From Streptomyces sp. NBC_00250 (GTDB lineage Bacteria; Actinomycetota; Actinomycetes; Streptomycetales; Streptomycetaceae): 64,000 bases of DNA. The DNA lies in assembly GCF_036192275.1 (NCBI RefSeq), contig NZ_CP108088.1, positions 6,883,501 through 6,947,500 of the forward strand. Reading direction: 5' to 3'. Position numbers and translations under genes: made by a program. Below the pieces are notes generated by a model, which was not told the origin of the DNA, ran no database searches, and was given only the letters and a program-made list of their open reading frames with translations. Shown here in pieces: positions 16,638 to 25,502 of this stretch (within the stretch, counting starts at the first letter, position 1; every line of letters begins with the position of its first letter).

Positions 16638-16734
16638 CAGGGGACTCCGAGGGTGCTTGGAGGAACGGCAGATGAATCTACGCGCGTCAATCTCTTTGCA
16701 GAGCGCCCAACTTGTCAAGAGTCGACGAGTGTAC

Positions 16735-16756
16735 GAAGGCTGACGGATGTGTGAAC
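16735..16756 (-). promoter_or_regulatory. Possible PHO-box-like repeat before the nuclease
   Basis: On the minus strand two 11-nt units, GTTCACACATC and CGTCAGCCTTC, resemble the G(G/T)TCAYYYR direct-repeat unit of Streptomyces PhoP sites. A TTGACA -35 (16711-16716) follows about 20 bp downstream. The second unit is imperfect. Confidence 0.3.
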
Positions 16757-16861
16757 CGACGGACGCCCTCCCGGATGCGTCTACGCTGAGAGCCGCGCTT
16801 CGAGCCCTCTCTGAGCCCCCTTTCACCCTTCACCCACGGACGCGTCGAGGAGACCCCCCAG

Positions 16862-18316
16862 ATGTCAGCGGAGCACCCCACCCTTCCCCCCGTTCGGCTG
16901 CGTGCGGACGCGGAGCTGGCGCGGGACGCCCTGGCGGCCCCCCTCCTCGCGCACGCGGTACGGCTCGCCCGCTGGGCCGGGCCGGACACCCGGGTCGACG
17001 CGGGCGGCGAACTCGTCGACGAGCAACTGCCCGAGGCCGTCGAGGTCCTGGGCCTCACCGACGACGAGGACGCCGAGATCTGGGCGGCCGACGCCTGGCG
17101 CCTCGCGGTCGACACCGGCCTGGTGAACGTCGAGGACGGCGACGAGGACGAGGCGGGCGACGCTCCCGGGCGGGCCACGCCCGGCGAGAACCTCGCGCTC
17201 ATGACGGGCGGTTCGCCCCAGGACGTCCTCGCGCTCTGGCTGGAGGGCTTCGACGTGGTCTTCGCCGACGCCGTCGCCCCCGTCCTCGACGACCTGGACG
17301 CGATCGTCGGCGAGGACGGCGAGATCGACATCGAGTCGCTCGACTGGGACCCCGAGGTGGAGGCCGAGTTCCTGGAGGGCGTCCTCGGCAACCTCTACCT
17401 GCTCACCGTCAGCGAGGGCGGCCCCGGCGAGGGACCGGTCCCGCTGCCCGCGCTCGCCGCGTCGATGGTCGTCCCCGACGACATGGGCGAACCGACCGAC
17501 GACGTCCTGGAGCAGGTCTCGGACGCGATGATGCGGCTCGACGAGCAGTTCCGGCTGCTCGAACCGATCGGACTCGTCGAGTACCAGCCCGTCGACGAGG
17601 CGCTGATGGCGGAGGAGGGCGAGGAGCCCGCGCCGCCGGTCGACGACGAGGACGTCACCCGGTACGGCATGGTCCGGCTCACCGAACTCGGCCTCTACGG
17701 CGTCCGCGCCCGGATGCTGGAGGCCGGCGTCGACGCCCCGGCCGTCGGCGACCTCGCCGACAAGGGCGCCGACGCGCTGCTCGACGGGATCTCCGGCTAC
17801 CCGGAGGCCGCCGCCCGCGAGGAGACCGCCGCCTGGCTGACCGGCCGCGACGCGCTCGGCGCCGCCCGCGAGCTGCTGCACGCCGCGCGCGGCGCGGACG
17901 CCGGCTCGCCGCTCCGCCGTCTCCACTGCCAGCAGACGCTGTCCCTGGTGGGCGCCGAGGCGGAGCCGGCCGTACGGGAAGTCCTGGACGACGCGGAACT
18001 CGGCGGTCTCGCGCGGGTCTGGCTCGCCGAACGGGGCGCGGCGGACGTGCCCGCGCCGCCGGAGTCGATGATCTTCTGGCTGGCGATCGACACGATCGCG
18101 GCCCAGCTCGACGCGGACGGCGACCTGGAGGAGCTCCAGGAGCTGATCGAGGGGCTCACGGGCCGCCACAGCGGCTTCTTCGAGGCGGCCTGGCGGGTGG
18201 AGCACCCGGCGACCGCGGAGGTCCTGGAGGCGATGGGACGCCTGCACCGGGACAAGGGCGCGGCGAAGGAGGCCCGCAAGGCCGCTTTCAAGGCGCGGTC
18301 GCGGTCGGGGGCCTGA
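16862..18316 (+). CDS. Conserved hypothetical acidic protein (484 residues)
   Basis: A cytoplasmic, strongly acidic, Ala/Leu-rich protein with no signal peptide or membrane helix. The N-terminal half is acidic with runs such as VEDGDEDEAGD and IVGEDGEIDIESLDWDPEVEAEF. The C-terminal half (about 300-480) looks like alpha-helical HEAT/TPR-like pairs (AREETAAWLTGRDALGAARELLHAARG...). A YGMVRLTELGLYGV segment (about 266-279) resembles a small winged-helix insert seen in Streptomyces hypothetical proteins. It lies between a nuclease and a PhoX gene; no function can be assigned. Confidence 0.75.
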   Translation: MSAEHPTLPPVRLRADAELARDALAAPLLAHAVRLARWAGPDTRVDAGGELVDEQLPEAVEVLGLTDDEDAEIWAADAWRLAVDTGLVNVEDGDEDEAGDAPGRATPGENLALMTGGSPQDVLALWLEGFDVVFADAVAPVLDDLDAIVGEDGEIDIESLDWDPEVEAEFLEGVLGNLYLLTVSEGGPGEGPVPLPALAASMVVPDDMGEPTDDVLEQVSDAMMRLDEQFRLLEPIGLVEYQPVDEALMAEEGEEPAPPVDDEDVTRYGMVRLTELGLYGVRARMLEAGVDAPAVGDLADKGADALLDGISGYPEAAAREETAAWLTGRDALGAARELLHAARGADAGSPLRRLHCQQTLSLVGAEAEPAVREVLDDAELGGLARVWLAERGAADVPAPPESMIFWLAIDTIAAQLDADGDLEELQELIEGLTGRHSGFFEAAWRVEHPATAEVLEAMGRLHRDKGAAKEARKAAFKARSRSGA

Positions 18317-18362
18317 CGCGGGAGGCGGTCGGGCCTGACGCAGGGGCGGTCGGGGCCTGACG
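18301..18362 (+). repeat. Triplicated 3' end of the hypothetical gene
   Basis: GCGGTCGGGG-CCTGACG occurs three times (18301-18318, 18325-18340, 18346-18362) with small length changes. The first copy carries the stop codon and all three contain CCTGACG. It looks like local slippage. Confidence 0.7.
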
Positions 18363-18403
18363 GTGAGCGCCGGGGACACCGCCGGGCCGTCGCGCCCGGC
18401 GGT

Positions 18404-18436
18404 GTTCCCGTGGCGTTCAGGCGGTGTTCGTGGCGG
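18404..18436 (+). promoter_or_regulatory. Candidate PHO box before the PhoX-like gene
   Basis: GTTC recurs at exactly 11-nt spacing (18404, 18415, 18426): units GTTCCCGTGGC, GTTCAGGCGGT, GTTCGTGGCGG. PhoP sites in Streptomyces are 11-nt direct repeats beginning GTTCA. Only the middle unit keeps the A. The element lies about 52 bp before a phosphatase start. Confidence 0.4.
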
Positions 18437-18487
18437 CGCGGGAGGGTGGCCCGCGACAACCGGGCCAGCACAGGGAGAACGCCACAC

Positions 18488-19948
18488 ATGCCCCTCAACC
18501 GCAGAGAGTTCACCAAGCAGTCCGCCGTCGCCGGTGCGGGGCTCGCCCTCACCGGTGTCGTCGGTGCTCTCGCCACCGCGCCCGAGGCACTCGCCTCCGA
18601 CGACCTGGAGACGTACGGCGCCGGCCACGGTCACGACCACGACGGCGACCACGGGCATGGGCACGGCCACGGCCACCGGCTCGGGTACGGAGAGCTCGTC
18701 GCCGACCCCGAGGGGATGCTCGCCCTGCCCGCCGGGTTCACGTACCGCGTCATCACCCACAGCGGTGTGACCCGGCTGGAGTCCGGCGAGTTCACGCCCT
18801 CCAACCACGACGGCACCGCCGCCTTCGCCGGACCGCGCGGCACCACGTACCTGGTCAACAACCACGAGCTCAAGGGCACCCGCGACAAGTGGGCCCACCC
18901 GGTGCCGCTCACCGAGGGGCTCGTCTACGACCCGGCCGCGGCCGGCGGCTGCACGGTCGTCGAGGTGCACCGCGACGGCACGGTCGCCGAGTGGGTCGGC
19001 ATCGCCGGCACCTCCACCAACTGCGCCGGTGGCAGCACCGCCTGGGGCACCTGGCTGACCGGCGAGGAGAACTCCGACCGCGCCGGCGTCAACGGCATGA
19101 CCAAGGACCACGGCTACATCTTCGAGGTCGACCCGCGCGACCGCCGCGCCAACCGCGCCCCGAAGCCGGTCAAGGCCTTCGGCCGGTACGACCACGAGGC
19201 CGTCGTCATCGACCCCAAGCGGGGCCACGCCTACCTCACCGAGGACGCCTCCAACCCCAACGGACTGCTCTTCCGCTGGGTGCCGCCGAAGGGCTTCGAG
19301 CACGGCCGCGGGAAGCTCCGTACCCTCGCCGACGACGCCGGTGTGCTCCAGGCCGCCAAGTGCATCGACTCCGCGGGCCGCTTCGTGGACGACCTCTCCC
19401 GGGCGAGCCGGATCGGCACCGTCTACGGGGTCGACTGGGTCGACGTCCCCGACCGGGACGGCCGTACCGTCTCCGTCCGCAAGCAGTTCACGGACGGCCA
19501 GGTCACCCGTGCCCGCAAGCTGGAGGGCATGTGGTGGGCCGACGGCGGCACGTACGTCGTCTCCTCCTACGCGCGCGAGGAGAGCCCCGGCGCCGCGCAC
19601 GACGGTCAGGTCTGGTTCTACGACCCCAAGCGCCGCACCCTCACCCTCAAGGTGCTGCTCGGCGTGAACGCCGCCCCGGACGTGGACGGCGCCTACGACG
19701 GCCCCGACAACATCACCGTCTCTCCGTACGGCGGGCTCGTCATCGCCGAGGACGGCGAGGGCGTCCAGCACCTCTTCGGCGCCACCGACTCGGGCCGCAC
19801 CTACCCGATCGCCCGCAACGACCTCAACGGCAGCGAGTTCACCGGTGTGACCTTCTCGCCCGACGGCGACACGCTGTTCGCCAACATCCAGGACCCGGGC
19901 ATCATGGTGGCCATCACCGGCCCCTGGCGCCGTCAGCCCCGCCGCTGA
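18488..19948 (+). CDS. Tat-exported PhoX-family (DUF839) phosphatase-like protein
   Basis: A 486-residue exported protein of the PhoX/DUF839 beta-propeller family. A Tat signal occupies about residues 1-37 (NRREFTKQ, AVAGAGLALTGVVGALA, cleavage near ALASDD). A His/Asp-rich stretch follows (HGHDHDGDHGHGHGHGH, about 47-63). Propeller motifs include FTPSNHDGTAAF, LVNNHEL, WGTWLTGEENSD, GRYDHEAVVIDP, LTEDASNPNGLLFRW and GPDNITVSPYGGLVIAEDG; PhoX uses such acidic residues for Ca/Fe binding. It probably hydrolyses phosphate esters outside the cell. The ATG is set by the Tat motif. Confidence 0.9.
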   Translation: MPLNRREFTKQSAVAGAGLALTGVVGALATAPEALASDDLETYGAGHGHDHDGDHGHGHGHGHRLGYGELVADPEGMLALPAGFTYRVITHSGVTRLESGEFTPSNHDGTAAFAGPRGTTYLVNNHELKGTRDKWAHPVPLTEGLVYDPAAAGGCTVVEVHRDGTVAEWVGIAGTSTNCAGGSTAWGTWLTGEENSDRAGVNGMTKDHGYIFEVDPRDRRANRAPKPVKAFGRYDHEAVVIDPKRGHAYLTEDASNPNGLLFRWVPPKGFEHGRGKLRTLADDAGVLQAAKCIDSAGRFVDDLSRASRIGTVYGVDWVDVPDRDGRTVSVRKQFTDGQVTRARKLEGMWWADGGTYVVSSYAREESPGAAHDGQVWFYDPKRRTLTLKVLLGVNAAPDVDGAYDGPDNITVSPYGGLVIAEDGEGVQHLFGATDSGRTYPIARNDLNGSEFTGVTFSPDGDTLFANIQDPGIMVAITGPWRRQPRR

Positions 19949-19964
19949 CCCCTGGTCGGTTCCG

Positions 19965-19991
19965 TGGACTGACATCTAACATGTCAGTCCA
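19965..19991. promoter_or_regulatory. GntR operator abutting its own start codon
   Basis: TGGACTGACAT and ATGTCAGTCCA form a perfect 11-bp inverted repeat with a 5-nt spacer (CTAAC). The last base is the A of the ATG at 19991. It fits autoregulation by the GntR protein just downstream, possibly together with the ACC deaminase gene. Confidence 0.65.
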
Positions 19992-20698
19992 TGGACGCAC
20001 TACGGCCCGTGAGCCGGACCCTGCTGCGTGACCGGGCGTACGAGGCGCTGCGCGAGGCCATCGTGCGCGGCGACCTCGCCCCCGGAGCCCCGCTCAAGGA
20101 CGCCGACCTCGCCGAACGGCTCGGGCTCTCGCGCGCACCCGTGCGCGAGGCCCTGGCCCGGCTCGGCGACGAGGGGCTCGTCGAGTCCAAGCCGCAGAGC
20201 TACACCCGGGTCACCCGGCCGGTCAGCCGCGTCGTCCGGGACGCCGCCTCGGTGGTCCGGGTGATGCACGAACTCGCCGCGCGGACCGGCGTACCCCTGC
20301 TCGGGCCCGAGGGCATCCGGGCCATGCGCGAGGCCAACGAGCGCTTCGCCGCGGCCGTCCGCGCCTCCGACGTCGAGGCCGCCCTCGACGCCGACGACGA
20401 GCTGCACCAGGTCCTCGTCATCGCCAGCGGCAACCACGCCGCCGCCGCCACGATCGCGCGGTACACCCCCCTGATCCGCCGTGTCGAACGACGGCTCTTC
20501 GGCGACGCCGGGAGCTGCGGCTCGGCCGAGCTGCACGCCCGGCTCATCGACGCGTGCGAGGCGGGGGACGCGGCGGAGGCGGTGCGGGTCACCACGGAGA
20601 TCTGGGCGGCCCTCGAACAGCTCGCCGACGACGCCATCGAGGTGGCGGTGGTGACGGGCATCCCCGCGCCCCCGCCGCCCGCTCCCGCCGCTCCGTAG
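19991..20698 (+). CDS. GntR-family (FCD) transcriptional regulator
   Basis: A 235-residue FadR-subfamily GntR regulator. The winged HTH is at about residues 8-75 ([54 protein letters not shown]). An all-helical FCD ligand domain follows (about 88-220) with [10 protein letters not shown] and [14 protein letters not shown], where Asp and His residues usually bind a metal. An Ala/Pro tail ends the protein. It sits 59 bp before acdS in the same direction. In Streptomyces it is a likely controller of ACC deaminase, though the sensed molecule is unknown. Confidence 0.92.
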   Translation: MDALRPVSRTLLRDRAYEALREAIVRGDLAPGAPLKDADLAERLGLSRAPVREALARLGDEGLVESKPQSYTRVTRPVSRVVRDAASVVRVMHELAARTGVPLLGPEGIRAMREANERFAAAVRASDVEAALDADDELHQVLVIASGNHAAAATIARYTPLIRRVERRLFGDAGSCGSAELHARLIDACEAGDAAEAVRVTTEIWAALEQLADDAIEVAVVTGIPAPPPPAPAAP

Positions 20699-20757
20699 CG
20701 CCTCCGTCTCCGCGTCCAGGAACGTCGACCAGCAGCCGTCACTCACCGGGAGCCGCT

Positions 20758-21780
20758 TTGCCGATCACCGACTTCGACCGCTACCCGCTCCTCTTCGGGC
20801 CCTCGCCGGTCCACCCCCTCGAACGCCTCACCCACCACCTCGGCGGCGCCACCCTCTGGGCCAAGCGCGAGGACTGCAACTCCGGTGTCGCGTACGGCGG
20901 GAACAAGACCCGCAAGCTGGAGTACCTGGTCGCCGACGCCCTCGCCCAGGGCTGCGACACCCTCGTCTCCATCGGCGGCGTCCAGTCCAACCACACCCGG
21001 CAGGTGGCCGCCGTCGCCGCCCGCGCCGGGCTCAGGTGCGTCCTCGTCCAGGAGAGCTGGGTCGACTGGCCCGACTCCGTCTACGACAAGGTCGGCAACA
21101 TCCTGATCAGCCGTCTCGCGGGCGCCGACGTACGCCTCGTGAAGGCGGGCTTCGGGATCGGCTTCAAGGAGAGCTGGGAGCAGGCCCTGCGGGAGGTCGA
21201 GGAGAGCGGCGGCAAGCCGTACGCGATCCCGGCGGGTGCCTCCGATCATCCGCTCGGCGGGCTCGGCTTCGCGAACTGGGCCTACGAGGTGGCCGAGCAG
21301 GAGCGCGCGCTCGGCGTCTTCTTCGACACGGTGGTCGTCTGCTCGGTGACGGGCTCCACCCAGGCCGGCATGGTCGCGGGCTTCGCCGCTCTCGCCGAGG
21401 AGGAGGACGGCCCGGCCCGGCGGATCATCGGCGTCGACGCCTCCGCGAAGCCCGGCCCGACGCACGAGCAGATCACCCGGATCGCCCGGGACACCGCCGC
21501 CCTCATCGGTGTCGAGCGGCCGGTGACGGCGGCCGACGTCGAGCTGGACGAGCGCTACCACGCCGGGGTGTACGGCATCCCCGACGAGGCCACGCTCGAC
21601 GCGATGAAGCTCGCCGCCCGCACCGAGGGCATGGTCACCGACCCCGTGTACGAGGGGAAGTCGATGGCGGGGCTGATCGACCTGGTGGACCGGGGAGAGA
21701 TCGGCCGGGACTCGACCGTGCTCTACGCCCACCTCGGCGGCCAGCCCGCCCTCAACGCCTACAGCGCCCTGTTCTCGTAG
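20758..21780 (+). CDS. acdS: 1-aminocyclopropane-1-carboxylate deaminase
   Basis: A 340-residue PLP enzyme that cleaves ACC, the plant ethylene precursor, to 2-oxobutyrate and ammonia. The PLP lysine is Lys50 ([11 protein letters not shown]) and Ser77 ([10 protein letters not shown]) is present. Glu299 (DPVYEGKS) and Leu326 (AHLGGQP) correspond to Glu295 and Leu322, the pair that separates true ACC deaminase from D-cysteine desulfhydrase. The start is TTG at 20758 behind GGGAG; it gives the family N-terminus ([19 protein letters not shown]). This implies interaction with plants or plant litter. Confidence 0.93.
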   Translation: MPITDFDRYPLLFGPSPVHPLERLTHHLGGATLWAKREDCNSGVAYGGNKTRKLEYLVADALAQGCDTLVSIGGVQSNHTRQVAAVAARAGLRCVLVQESWVDWPDSVYDKVGNILISRLAGADVRLVKAGFGIGFKESWEQALREVEESGGKPYAIPAGASDHPLGGLGFANWAYEVAEQERALGVFFDTVVVCSVTGSTQAGMVAGFAALAEEEDGPARRIIGVDASAKPGPTHEQITRIARDTAALIGVERPVTAADVELDERYHAGVYGIPDEATLDAMKLAARTEGMVTDPVYEGKSMAGLIDLVDRGEIGRDSTVLYAHLGGQPALNAYSALFS

Positions 21781-21788
21781 CGGCGCTC

Positions 21789-21829
21789 GTGAAGCCGGTC
21801 GCTCAGAGTGCCTGGGCGGCCGGCTTCAC
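21789..21829. terminator. Bidirectional terminator between acdS and the TerD gene
   Basis: GTGAAGCCGG and CCGGCTTCAC pair perfectly over 10 bp with a 21-nt loop. The right half lies within the last codons of the convergent TerD-like gene. Confidence 0.55.
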
Positions 21830-23047
21830 CATGCCCCGGACGGTCCGGGACTTCACGAACTCGCCCATCGCCGTCATCTCCCACTCGCCGGTGAACTGCT
21901 TGATCAGCTTGGCCATCATCACGCCGGTCTGCGGCTCGGCGGTGGTCAGGTCGAAGCGGACCAGCTCCTCGCCCGTCTCCGCGTCGATCAGCCGGCAGTA
22001 GGCCTTGGCGACCTCGGTGAACTTCTGACCGGAGAAGGAGTTGACCGTGAAGACCAGGCCGGTGGCGTCGGCCGGGAGCCGGCCGAGGTCGACGACGATC
22101 ACCTCGTCGTCGCCCGCGCCCTCGCCGGTGAGGTTGTCGCCGGAGTGCTTCACCGAGCCGTTGAGGATGGACAGCTTGCCGAAGTAGCAGCTGTCCAGGT
22201 GGTTGCGCTGCGGGCCGTACGCGATGACGGAGGCGTCCAGGTCGATGTCCTTGCCCCGGTACGCGGGCTCCCAGCCGAGGCCCATCTTGACCTGGGAGAG
22301 CAGCGGACGGCCGCCCTTGACCAGGGACACCGTCTGGTTCTTCTGGAGGCTGACCCGGCCCTTGTCGAGGTTGATCTTGCCGGTGGAGACGGGGGCGGCG
22401 GCCGGGGGAGCGGGCGGTGTGGCGGCCGCGATGCGGGGGTCCACGGGGGCGACGGGCGGCGCGGGCGGGGCCGGGGGCGCGACGGGGGGAGCCACCGGGG
22501 CGGGCGGGGCCAGGGGCGCGGCGGCGGCCGGGGCGGCGGCGGGCTCGTCGTCCACGGAGACGCCGAAGTCGGTCGCGATGCCGGCCAGGCCGTTCGCGTA
22601 GCCCTGCCCGACGGCGCGGGCCTTCCACGCGCCGTTGCGCAGATAGATCTCGACGACCACCAGCGCGGTCTCGTTGGCCAGCTGCGGCGGGGTGAAGGTC
22701 GCGAGGACGCTGCCGTCGTCCGCGTTGCGAAGGGTGGCCGTGGGCTCGATGCCCTGGAAGGTCTGGCCCGCGGCGTCCGGGCTCGCGGTGACGACGATCC
22801 TCTCGATGCCGGCCGGGACGGCCGAGGTGTCGACGAGGATCGCGTCGGGGGCGGTCCCGCCGCCGGAGCGGTAGGTGACACCGGGGCCGGACGGCTGGTT
22901 GTAGAAGATGAAGTCGTCGTCCGAGCGCACCTTGCCGTTGGCGCCGAGCAGCAGGCCCGAGACGTCGAGCCGCACCGGGGCGGCGACGTCCACCGCCACG
23001 CGCGCGGCGGTGAGAGGGATGTTCGAGCCGGGGGTCATAGCGGTCAT
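21803..23047 (-). CDS. Two-domain TerD-family protein
   Basis: A 414-residue protein with two TerD (tellurium resistance/stress) domains, about residues 5-165 and 222-410. They are joined by a 55-residue Ala/Pro linker (about 168-221). The first has DFIFYNQPSGPG and VVVEIYLRNGAWKARAVGQGYANGL. The second has VSLQKNQTVSLVK and GLGWEPAYRGKDIDLDASV, whose Asp residues form the Ca2+ site of TerD. It is cytoplasmic and probably acts in stress- or phage-related membrane complexes. The start could be 23047 or the ATG three codons later. Confidence 0.9.
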   Translation of the reverse strand: MTAMTPGSNIPLTAARVAVDVAAPVRLDVSGLLLGANGKVRSDDDFIFYNQPSGPGVTYRSGGGTAPDAILVDTSAVPAGIERIVVTASPDAAGQTFQGIEPTATLRNADDGSVLATFTPPQLANETALVVVEIYLRNGAWKARAVGQGYANGLAGIATDFGVSVDDEPAAAPAAAAPLAPPAPVAPPVAPPAPPAPPVAPVDPRIAAATPPAPPAAAPVSTGKINLDKGRVSLQKNQTVSLVKGGRPLLSQVKMGLGWEPAYRGKDIDLDASVIAYGPQRNHLDSCYFGKLSILNGSVKHSGDNLTGEGAGDDEVIVVDLGRLPADATGLVFTVNSFSGQKFTEVAKAYCRLIDAETGEELVRFDLTTAEPQTGVMMAKLIKQFTGEWEMTAMGEFVKSRTVRGMVKPAAQAL

Positions 23048-23083
23048 GCCAGAGCTAACGAACCGGGTCCCTTTGCCGTTCCC

Positions 23084-23359
23084 TTACCCTCGCCCGGTTC
23101 GGCCACCTTGATTACGCGGGTGGTTCCTGGCCTGCCGCTCGTTGCCGAAGCGGTACGCACCGGTCCAGCGGGCCATGACGAGCTGGGCGTCGCCCGACTC
23201 GACCTCCGCGAGGAACTTCTCCGCGCGGGCGCCGCGCAGCACGCCCGCGGCGCGTCCCCGATGCGTCAGGACGACGGAGCCGTCCCGGCGCTGCTCGTAG
23301 GTGAATCCATGGGGTCGTGGCATGCCGGGCATCCTGCCGTTCCCGGTCAGATCCGTCAT
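23084..23359 (-). CDS. Small conserved hypothetical protein
   Basis: A 91-residue basic protein (HGFTYEQRRDGSVVLTHRGRAAGVLRGARAEKFLAEVESGDAQLVMARWTG...), ending in an Arg/Asn/Gly-rich tail. It has no signal, membrane helix or known motif, though small proteins of this kind recur in Streptomyces. The start is uncertain: ATG at 23359 or 21 bp upstream at 23380, which would overlap the divergent AraC start. Two AT-rich palindromes (TCATATGA at 23356 and GAATATTC at 23362) lie over this start region. Confidence 0.65.
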   Translation of the reverse strand: MTDLTGNGRMPGMPRPHGFTYEQRRDGSVVLTHRGRAAGVLRGARAEKFLAEVESGDAQLVMARWTGAYRFGNERQARNHPRNQGGRTGRG

Positions 23360-23378
23360 ATGAATATTCTTTCGACCC

Positions 23379-24407
23379 ATGGGTGCAGTGGGGGCGGAGG
23401 GGCCGGTGGTACCGGCAGGGGCGGGGGGCGCTGTGGGCGCGGTCGACGGGAGCTGTTTCCGGACAGAGGACGTGGACGAGGCGCGCGAGGAACTCGACGC
23501 CCGCTACTACGCGAACCGGATGGACGTCGTCGACGGTGAGCGGCGCCCCTTCGCGGCGCGCTTCGACACGGTCGCGCTCGGCCCGCTGGTCATCGGCGAC
23601 CTGAGTTGCGGGGCCGATGTGCGGATGAGCTTCGGGGAGCTGGGCGCGTACCACCTGAACGCGCCGCTCAGCGGGCGGATGGAGATGCGCCAGGCCGGCT
23701 CGCCGATCGTCGCCACGGCCACCGAGGCGCTGCTGCTCGACCCGGCGGGGGACACCTTCCTCGACCGCTGGAGCGGGGACTGCCGGACCCTGTCCGTGAA
23801 GGTCGGGGCGGCCGAACTGCGCGACCGCCTCGAACAGCTCATCGGCCGCGCGCCCCGGGGCCCGCTCGTCTTCGCGCCCGTCCTGGACATCACGCGCGGC
23901 CCCGGACTGAGCTGGGTGCGCTTCGCCCGCCAGGTCGCCGCGGAGGCCCTCGCCGGCGAGGGCCTGGCCCGGCACGAGCTGGTGGCCCGCCCCCTGCAGG
24001 AGGCCCTGCTCAACGGGCTGCTCCTGGCCGCCGAGCACCCCTGGCGCGAGGACCTGGCCCACCCGGGGGAGCCCCGGCGCCCGGCCCCGGTCAAGCGGGT
24101 CATGGACGCCGTACGGGAGCGCCCCGAGCACCCGTTCACCACCACCGAACTCGCCGCCCTGGCCCGGGTGAGCGTGCGCCGCCTCCAGGAGTCGTTCCGG
24201 GAGTACGTGGGGATGTCGCCGATGGCGTACGTACGGGAGGTCCGCCTCGACCGGGTCCGCGAGGAGCTGCGGGCGGCCGCGCCGGACGAGGTGAGCGTGA
24301 GCGAGGTGGCCTGGCGCTGGGGCTTCGCCCACCAGGGCCGTTTCGCGGCGCGCTACCGGGAGAAGTTCGGCGAGTCGCCGTCGGGGACCTTGCGCGGGTG
24401 TCGCTGA
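23379..24407 (+). CDS. AraC-family regulator with AraC-binding-like domain
   Basis: A 342-residue regulator. The N-terminal two-thirds is the AraC_binding_2 (cupin-like) ligand domain seen in FeaR/NphR-type regulators (FRTEDVDEAREELDARYYANRMDVV, YHLNAPLSGRMEMRQAG). The C-terminal HTH_18 (about 235-338) contains TTTELAALARVSVRRLQESFREYVGMSPMAYVREVRLDRV. The first about 24 residues are Gly/Ala/Val-rich and may not all be translated, so the start could lie further in. The target is unknown; it is divergent from the 91-residue gene. Confidence 0.87.
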   Translation: MGAVGAEGPVVPAGAGGAVGAVDGSCFRTEDVDEAREELDARYYANRMDVVDGERRPFAARFDTVALGPLVIGDLSCGADVRMSFGELGAYHLNAPLSGRMEMRQAGSPIVATATEALLLDPAGDTFLDRWSGDCRTLSVKVGAAELRDRLEQLIGRAPRGPLVFAPVLDITRGPGLSWVRFARQVAAEALAGEGLARHELVARPLQEALLNGLLLAAEHPWREDLAHPGEPRRPAPVKRVMDAVRERPEHPFTTTELAALARVSVRRLQESFREYVGMSPMAYVREVRLDRVREELRAAAPDEVSVSEVAWRWGFAHQGRFAARYREKFGESPSGTLRGCR

Positions 24408-24729
24408 GGGCGGCATCTCGCGAGGGTGTCGCCGAGGTCGCTCCGGCCCGTCGCGAGCCGTTGCGGCGGGTCCGTGGCAGGCCGTGCCCGGTTCTGGCGT
24501 ACGCCGGGGCGCGCGAGGGGCGCACATTTCGCTGACCGGCAGACTTCCATGCGTCGATCCATCGCGCATTCCGGACAGGTGCCGCGTTCCGCGGCTCGCG
24601 ATGATCTTCGTCCGGGCCTACGGTGAGCAGGTCCGGCTGCCAGCGCGCACCGTGACCCGGGCCCCGGCCGGCTCCCCCGTATCAGTCCGGCCGGGTCCTG
24701 CGTATCCTCCCGCTCGGGTGGCCGTCGCC
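24408..24729. other. Non-coding stretch after the AraC gene
   Basis: About 320 bp between two convergent genes. Open frames here are frame shadows with no recognisable protein, and I see no convincing terminator, promoter or repeat. Confidence 0.5.
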
Positions 24730-25485
24730 TCAGGCCAGCCCGCCGTTGCTCAGCAACAGCTGCCCGTTGATCCACTGCCCTTCGGGTGAGCAGAGGAAGT
24801 CCACCAGGTGCGCGGTGTCCCGAGGGGTCCCGAGGCGGCCGAGCGGGGTCTGCCGGACCATCTCCTGCCGCAGTTCCTCGGTCATCCAGCCGGTGTCCAC
24901 CGGACCCGGATTGACCACGTTGGCGGTGACCCCGAGATGCGCCAGCTCGCGCGCGGCGGCCAGGGTGATGCGGTCGAGCGCGCCCTTGCTCGCCCCGTAC
25001 GGCAGGTTCCCCACGGTGTGGTCGCTGGTCAGGGCGACGACGCGGCCGGTGCCCGGAGGGCCGGTGAAACGACGGCCGTACTCCCGGATCAGCAGCCAGG
25101 ACGCGCGCGCGTTGACCGCGAAATGGCGGTCGAAGCTCTCGACGGTGGTGTCGAGCAGACCGGAGTCGACCGACTCGCAGTGGCACATGACCAGGGCCGT
25201 GACCGGGCGGCCGAACCGTTCCCCCGCCGTGTCGAAGACGCGTGCCGGCGCCTCCGGGTCGGCGAGGTCGGCCTCGACGGCCGTGCAGGCCGCGCCCAGC
25301 TCGGCGAGCTGCTCGGCGATCGCCCCGGCCGCGCCGTCCTCCTCACCCCAGTCCATGCGCCGGTCGTACGGGGTCCAGTACGTGAACGCGATGTCCCAGC
25401 CCGACTCCGCGAGACGTCGGGCGATGCCCGCGCCGATGCAGACCGTGCGGCCCACACCGGTCACGAGCGCCAGGGGACGGTCCAT
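24730..25485 (-). CDS. SDR-family oxidoreductase downstream of uronate dehydrogenase
   Basis: A 251-residue SDR with a slightly divergent cofactor loop (TGVGRTVCIGAGIARRL) and a catalytic YGASK motif preceded by VVALTSDHTVGNLP. The C-terminus is INGQLLLSNGGLA, with Ser-Asn replacing the usual Asp. AGGAG precedes the ATG at 25485, which lies 17 bp after the udh stop, so the two form an operon. It may act on a sugar-acid or aldonolactone intermediate, by context only. Confidence 0.88.
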   Translation of the reverse strand: MDRPLALVTGVGRTVCIGAGIARRLAESGWDIAFTYWTPYDRRMDWGEEDGAAGAIAEQLAELGAACTAVEADLADPEAPARVFDTAGERFGRPVTALVMCHCESVDSGLLDTTVESFDRHFAVNARASWLLIREYGRRFTGPPGTGRVVALTSDHTVGNLPYGASKGALDRITLAAARELAHLGVTANVVNPGPVDTGWMTEELRQEMVRQTPLGRLGTPRDTAHLVDFLCSPEGQWINGQLLLSNGGLA

Positions 25486-25502
25486 TGCTCTGCTCCTGTC
25501 GT

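Noticed and set aside
16826..16846. TTTCACCC-TTCACCC repeat before the acidic hypothetical gene as a PHO box
   Set aside because: The units are spaced 8 nt apart rather than 11 and the downstream gene gives no support.
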